Shown piece by piece: positions 62,789 through 64,000 of a DNA stretch of 64,000 nt; within the stretch, counting starts at the first letter, position 1; each line of letters begins with the position of its first letter. Location: assembly GCA_938020525.1 (NCBI GenBank), contig CALIHW010000080.1, positions 1-64,000 of the forward strand, read 5' to 3'. The notes beneath the pieces were generated by a model. It had not been told where the DNA came from and searched no databases. It saw nothing but the letters and a program-made list of their open reading frames with translations. The position numbers and the translations under genes were made by a program. The stretch is from an uncultured Granulosicoccaceae bacterium (GTDB taxonomy: Bacteria > Pseudomonadota > Gammaproteobacteria > Granulosicoccales > Granulosicoccaceae).

Positions 62789-63067
62789 ATGTCGCAAGCT
62801 ACTGCCAGACACATTCTGGTTGATTCGGAAGAAAAATGTCTTGATCTTAAAAAGCAGATCACCGACGGAGCAGACTTCGCTGCTCTCGCTTCCGAGCACT
62901 CATCCTGTCCTTCCGGCAAACAGGGCGGTGATCTCGGCTCGTTCGGGCCAGGTATGATGGTGCCAGAATTCGACAAGGTGGTATTCAACGAAGCAGTCGG
63001 TGAAGTTCATGGCCCGGTTAAAACACAATTTGGCTATCACCTGTTGGAAGTAACTTCCCGTACGTAA
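62789..63067 (+). CDS. ppiC: Parvulin-type peptidyl-prolyl isomerase PpiC
   Basis: A cytoplasmic single-domain parvulin, 92 residues from the ATG at 62789 ([11 protein letters not shown]), with AAGG in front. The isomerase core is complete: [46 protein letters not shown] and [10 protein letters not shown], closely similar to E. coli PpiC. The upstream in-frame ATG at 62744 adds 15 residues not seen in the family. Confidence 0.96.
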   Translation: MSQATARHILVDSEEKCLDLKKQITDGADFAALASEHSSCPSGKQGGDLGSFGPGMMVPEFDKVVFNEAVGEVHGPVKTQFGYHLLEVTSRT

Positions 63068-63082
63068 ACTTTTGTTTGAGGA

Positions 63083-63108
63083 CTGCTGGCACGAGCCGGC
63101 AGTTCTTT
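63083..63108 (+). terminator. Probable terminator after ppiC
   Basis: Stem ctgctggc/gccggcag (one G-U pair) with an acga loop, followed by ttcttt. It lies 16 bases after the ppiC stop. Confidence 0.7.
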
Positions 63109-63637
63109 CATCGGGTTTCTGACCGAGCACTCACGCCGCACGCCCCCGCATGTACCGGGTAGGCCGTTTTATCGCGGCGACCACCTCCAGCGCAGAATGT
63201 CTTTCTGTAGCTTATCGAAACTAATACTAATCCATACCGTCAAACCGATTGTCGTGCCTCAGCTATCAAGCTAAGTGCTGTGCCGGCGGTCCGAATCGAA
63301 TGGCATATCACATGTGTTTTTCCGTAAAAATCTGGCCCAATCTGTTGGCTGGCTGCGAACTATATGTGTCAATTTAGTTACACAATTGTTACCTAGGTTT
63401 CGTGAATGGCAGACGTTTGTTGTATAACTTATTGTTTTCAAAGTGCTTAGTATAGAATCTCAACTTGTTGCAGCAAGCAAACATATTGGAAATTATTTGA
63501 TACAACTGTTGTATTTTGCTCAATTCGAACTTAAAGTGTACCTCGTGGCGTCGCGCAGCAATAAGCGTGCCGCTGCTGCAAGTGGTTTTTGAATACAGAG
63601 ATGTGATGTTGGATGGACCAGAACAAGGCATAGCACA

Positions 63638-63751
63638 ATGTCTGAAACCTCTTCCGTCAATCTGGATATAGCGGGTCCGGAATCGACGATGGAAGGTGGC
63701 GGCTTAAACCGCCACAGACTGGTAATACTAATAATAATAAAATGTGCGTGA
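63638..63751 (+). CDS. Possible branched-chain amino-acid leader peptide
   Basis: A 37-codon ORF. An internal ATG at 63689, preceded by a GGA, would give a 20-residue product instead. It ends with the run Leu-Val-Ile-Leu-Ile-Ile-Ile before Lys-Cys-Ala, using GTA and ATA/CTA codons (63722-63739). Such a run of Ile/Leu/Val codons in a short ORF is the mark of attenuation leader peptides of ilv/leu operons. A 7-base-pair hairpin (63696-63715) precedes the run and a strong terminator begins seven bases after the stop. That spacing is shorter than in classic attenuators, and the regulated gene would lie beyond the right edge, so this is a hypothesis. Confidence 0.5.
   Translation: MSETSSVNLDIAGPESTMEGGGLNRHRLVILIIIKCA
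63696..63715 (+). promoter_or_regulatory. Hairpin within the leader-like ORF
   Basis: 7-base arms gtggcgg/ccgccac around cttaaa, directly before the Ile/Leu/Val codon run. It could act as a pause or alternative structure in an attenuation mechanism. Confidence 0.5.
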
Positions 63752-63757
63752 AATTTC

Positions 63758-63783
63758 AGGGCGTCCCTCGGCGCCCTTTTTTT
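63758..63783 (+). terminator. Intrinsic terminator, possibly an attenuator
   Basis: Stem agggcg/cgccct with an eight-base loop, followed by a run of seven T residues (the first closes the stem). It begins seven bases after the stop codon of the leader-like ORF. Confidence 0.85.
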
Positions 63784-64000
63784 CGTCTGTAATTTCTAAC
63801 ACTTCCAACATCGTGGCATGCTGAGTGGTGTTGACTGTCATCACAAGCGAGCGCGTAGTTTACCTGTTTTCCATCTTTTTGTTTACCTAGTTGCGCGATG
63901 CGTTGAACTGAATATTTGATACAAACTTGCAGGAAGACGAGTTTTAAGAACGCACTGATTGCGTGAATTCTACTGCTGGTTGCTAAGTTGGATTGACTGC

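Larger units (their letters stand above)
63068..64000. other. Right-edge intergenic region with leader-like ORF and terminators
   Basis: No long gene is visible in these 933 bases. Contents: a terminator after ppiC (63083-63108), a possible promoter near 63509-63537 (TTGTAT, 17 bases, TAAAGT), the leader-like ORF at 63638-63751 and a strong terminator at 63758-63783. The final 217 bases hold nothing I can read as a gene start. Confidence 0.5.

Noticed and set aside
63600-63783. CsrB/RsmZ-type small RNA (several GGA triplets before a terminator)
   Set aside because: The GGA triplets are not in clear hairpin loops, and the Ile/Leu/Val codon run is a more specific signal.

Overview
The window reads as chromosomal DNA of a gammaproteobacterium, probably marine or environmental, with moderate GC content. 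The best evidence is gene order: the run CorB-like / YpjD-like / ffh / rpsP / rimM / trmD / rplS matches the arrangement in Escherichia coli. Typical gammaproteobacterial forms of ProS, HtpG, Hsp15, YcgL, PpiC and PcnB are also present. I cannot name the genus. I found no rRNA, tRNA, CRISPR array, prophage or transposase, and the gene packing is dense (about 60 genes in 64 kb).

Layout. 0.3-4.6 kb: a LuxR-type regulator, an unusual adenylate-kinase-like protein and proS, all on the minus strand. 5-12.3 kb: a PerM-type permease, dapA, a metallo-beta-lactamase hydrolase, an IlvD/Edd-type dehydratase, a pirin and a 2-hydroxyacid dehydrogenase. A small element with inverted repeats and a thioredoxin-like protein follow. 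13.4-22 kb: the most unusual region, a seven-gene plus-strand operon (details below). 22-27.5 kb (minus): xseB-ispA-dxs-folE2 (isoprenoid and folate precursors) preceded by radA. 27.6-30 kb: a cupin, a lipoprotein and a Tat-type PhoD-like phosphatase. 30-36.5 kb: the CorB/YpjD/ffh/rpsP block, with a small XRE regulator whose promoter overlaps a palindrome. 36.6-43.2 kb: htpG, two c-type cytochromes, YcgL, Hsp15, a PII protein, pcnB and a deoxynucleoside kinase. 43.3-48.2 kb: a response regulator, a LysM-FecR secreted protein and a CHASE2 histidine kinase, which look like one envelope-sensing unit. 48.6-58 kb: ComEA-like protein, mscL, a ClC transporter, a 3-hydroxyacyl-CoA dehydrogenase, metY with a hydrolase and trmH, a repeat-rich peptidoglycan-binding protein and adk. 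58-63 kb: a methyltransferase, TatD, a soluble lytic transglycosylase, BolA, a small unknown protein and ppiC. 63-64 kb: no long gene, but a short leader-like ORF rich in Leu/Val/Ile codons, followed at once by a strong terminator.

Best candidate for an undescribed system: the operon at 13453-21962. It encodes, in order, an animal-type heme peroxidase with its catalytic residues intact, an unrecognised 514-residue protein, a class 3 lipase, a membrane-anchored unknown, a 48-residue exported peptide, a 782-residue protein with a nucleoside-deoxyribosyltransferase/TIR-like domain, TPR-like repeats and a SLOG-like domain, and a patatin phospholipase. Three junctions overlap and the other three are 25-80 bases long. 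Two lipid hydrolases with a fatty-acid-dioxygenase-type peroxidase suggest lipid release and oxidation. The putative nucleotide-sensing protein, translationally coupled to a patatin, suggests signal-controlled membrane attack such as antiphage defence. Both readings are inference.

A second notable signal is the possible branched-chain amino-acid leader/terminator at the right edge (63638-63783), whose target gene would lie outside the window.
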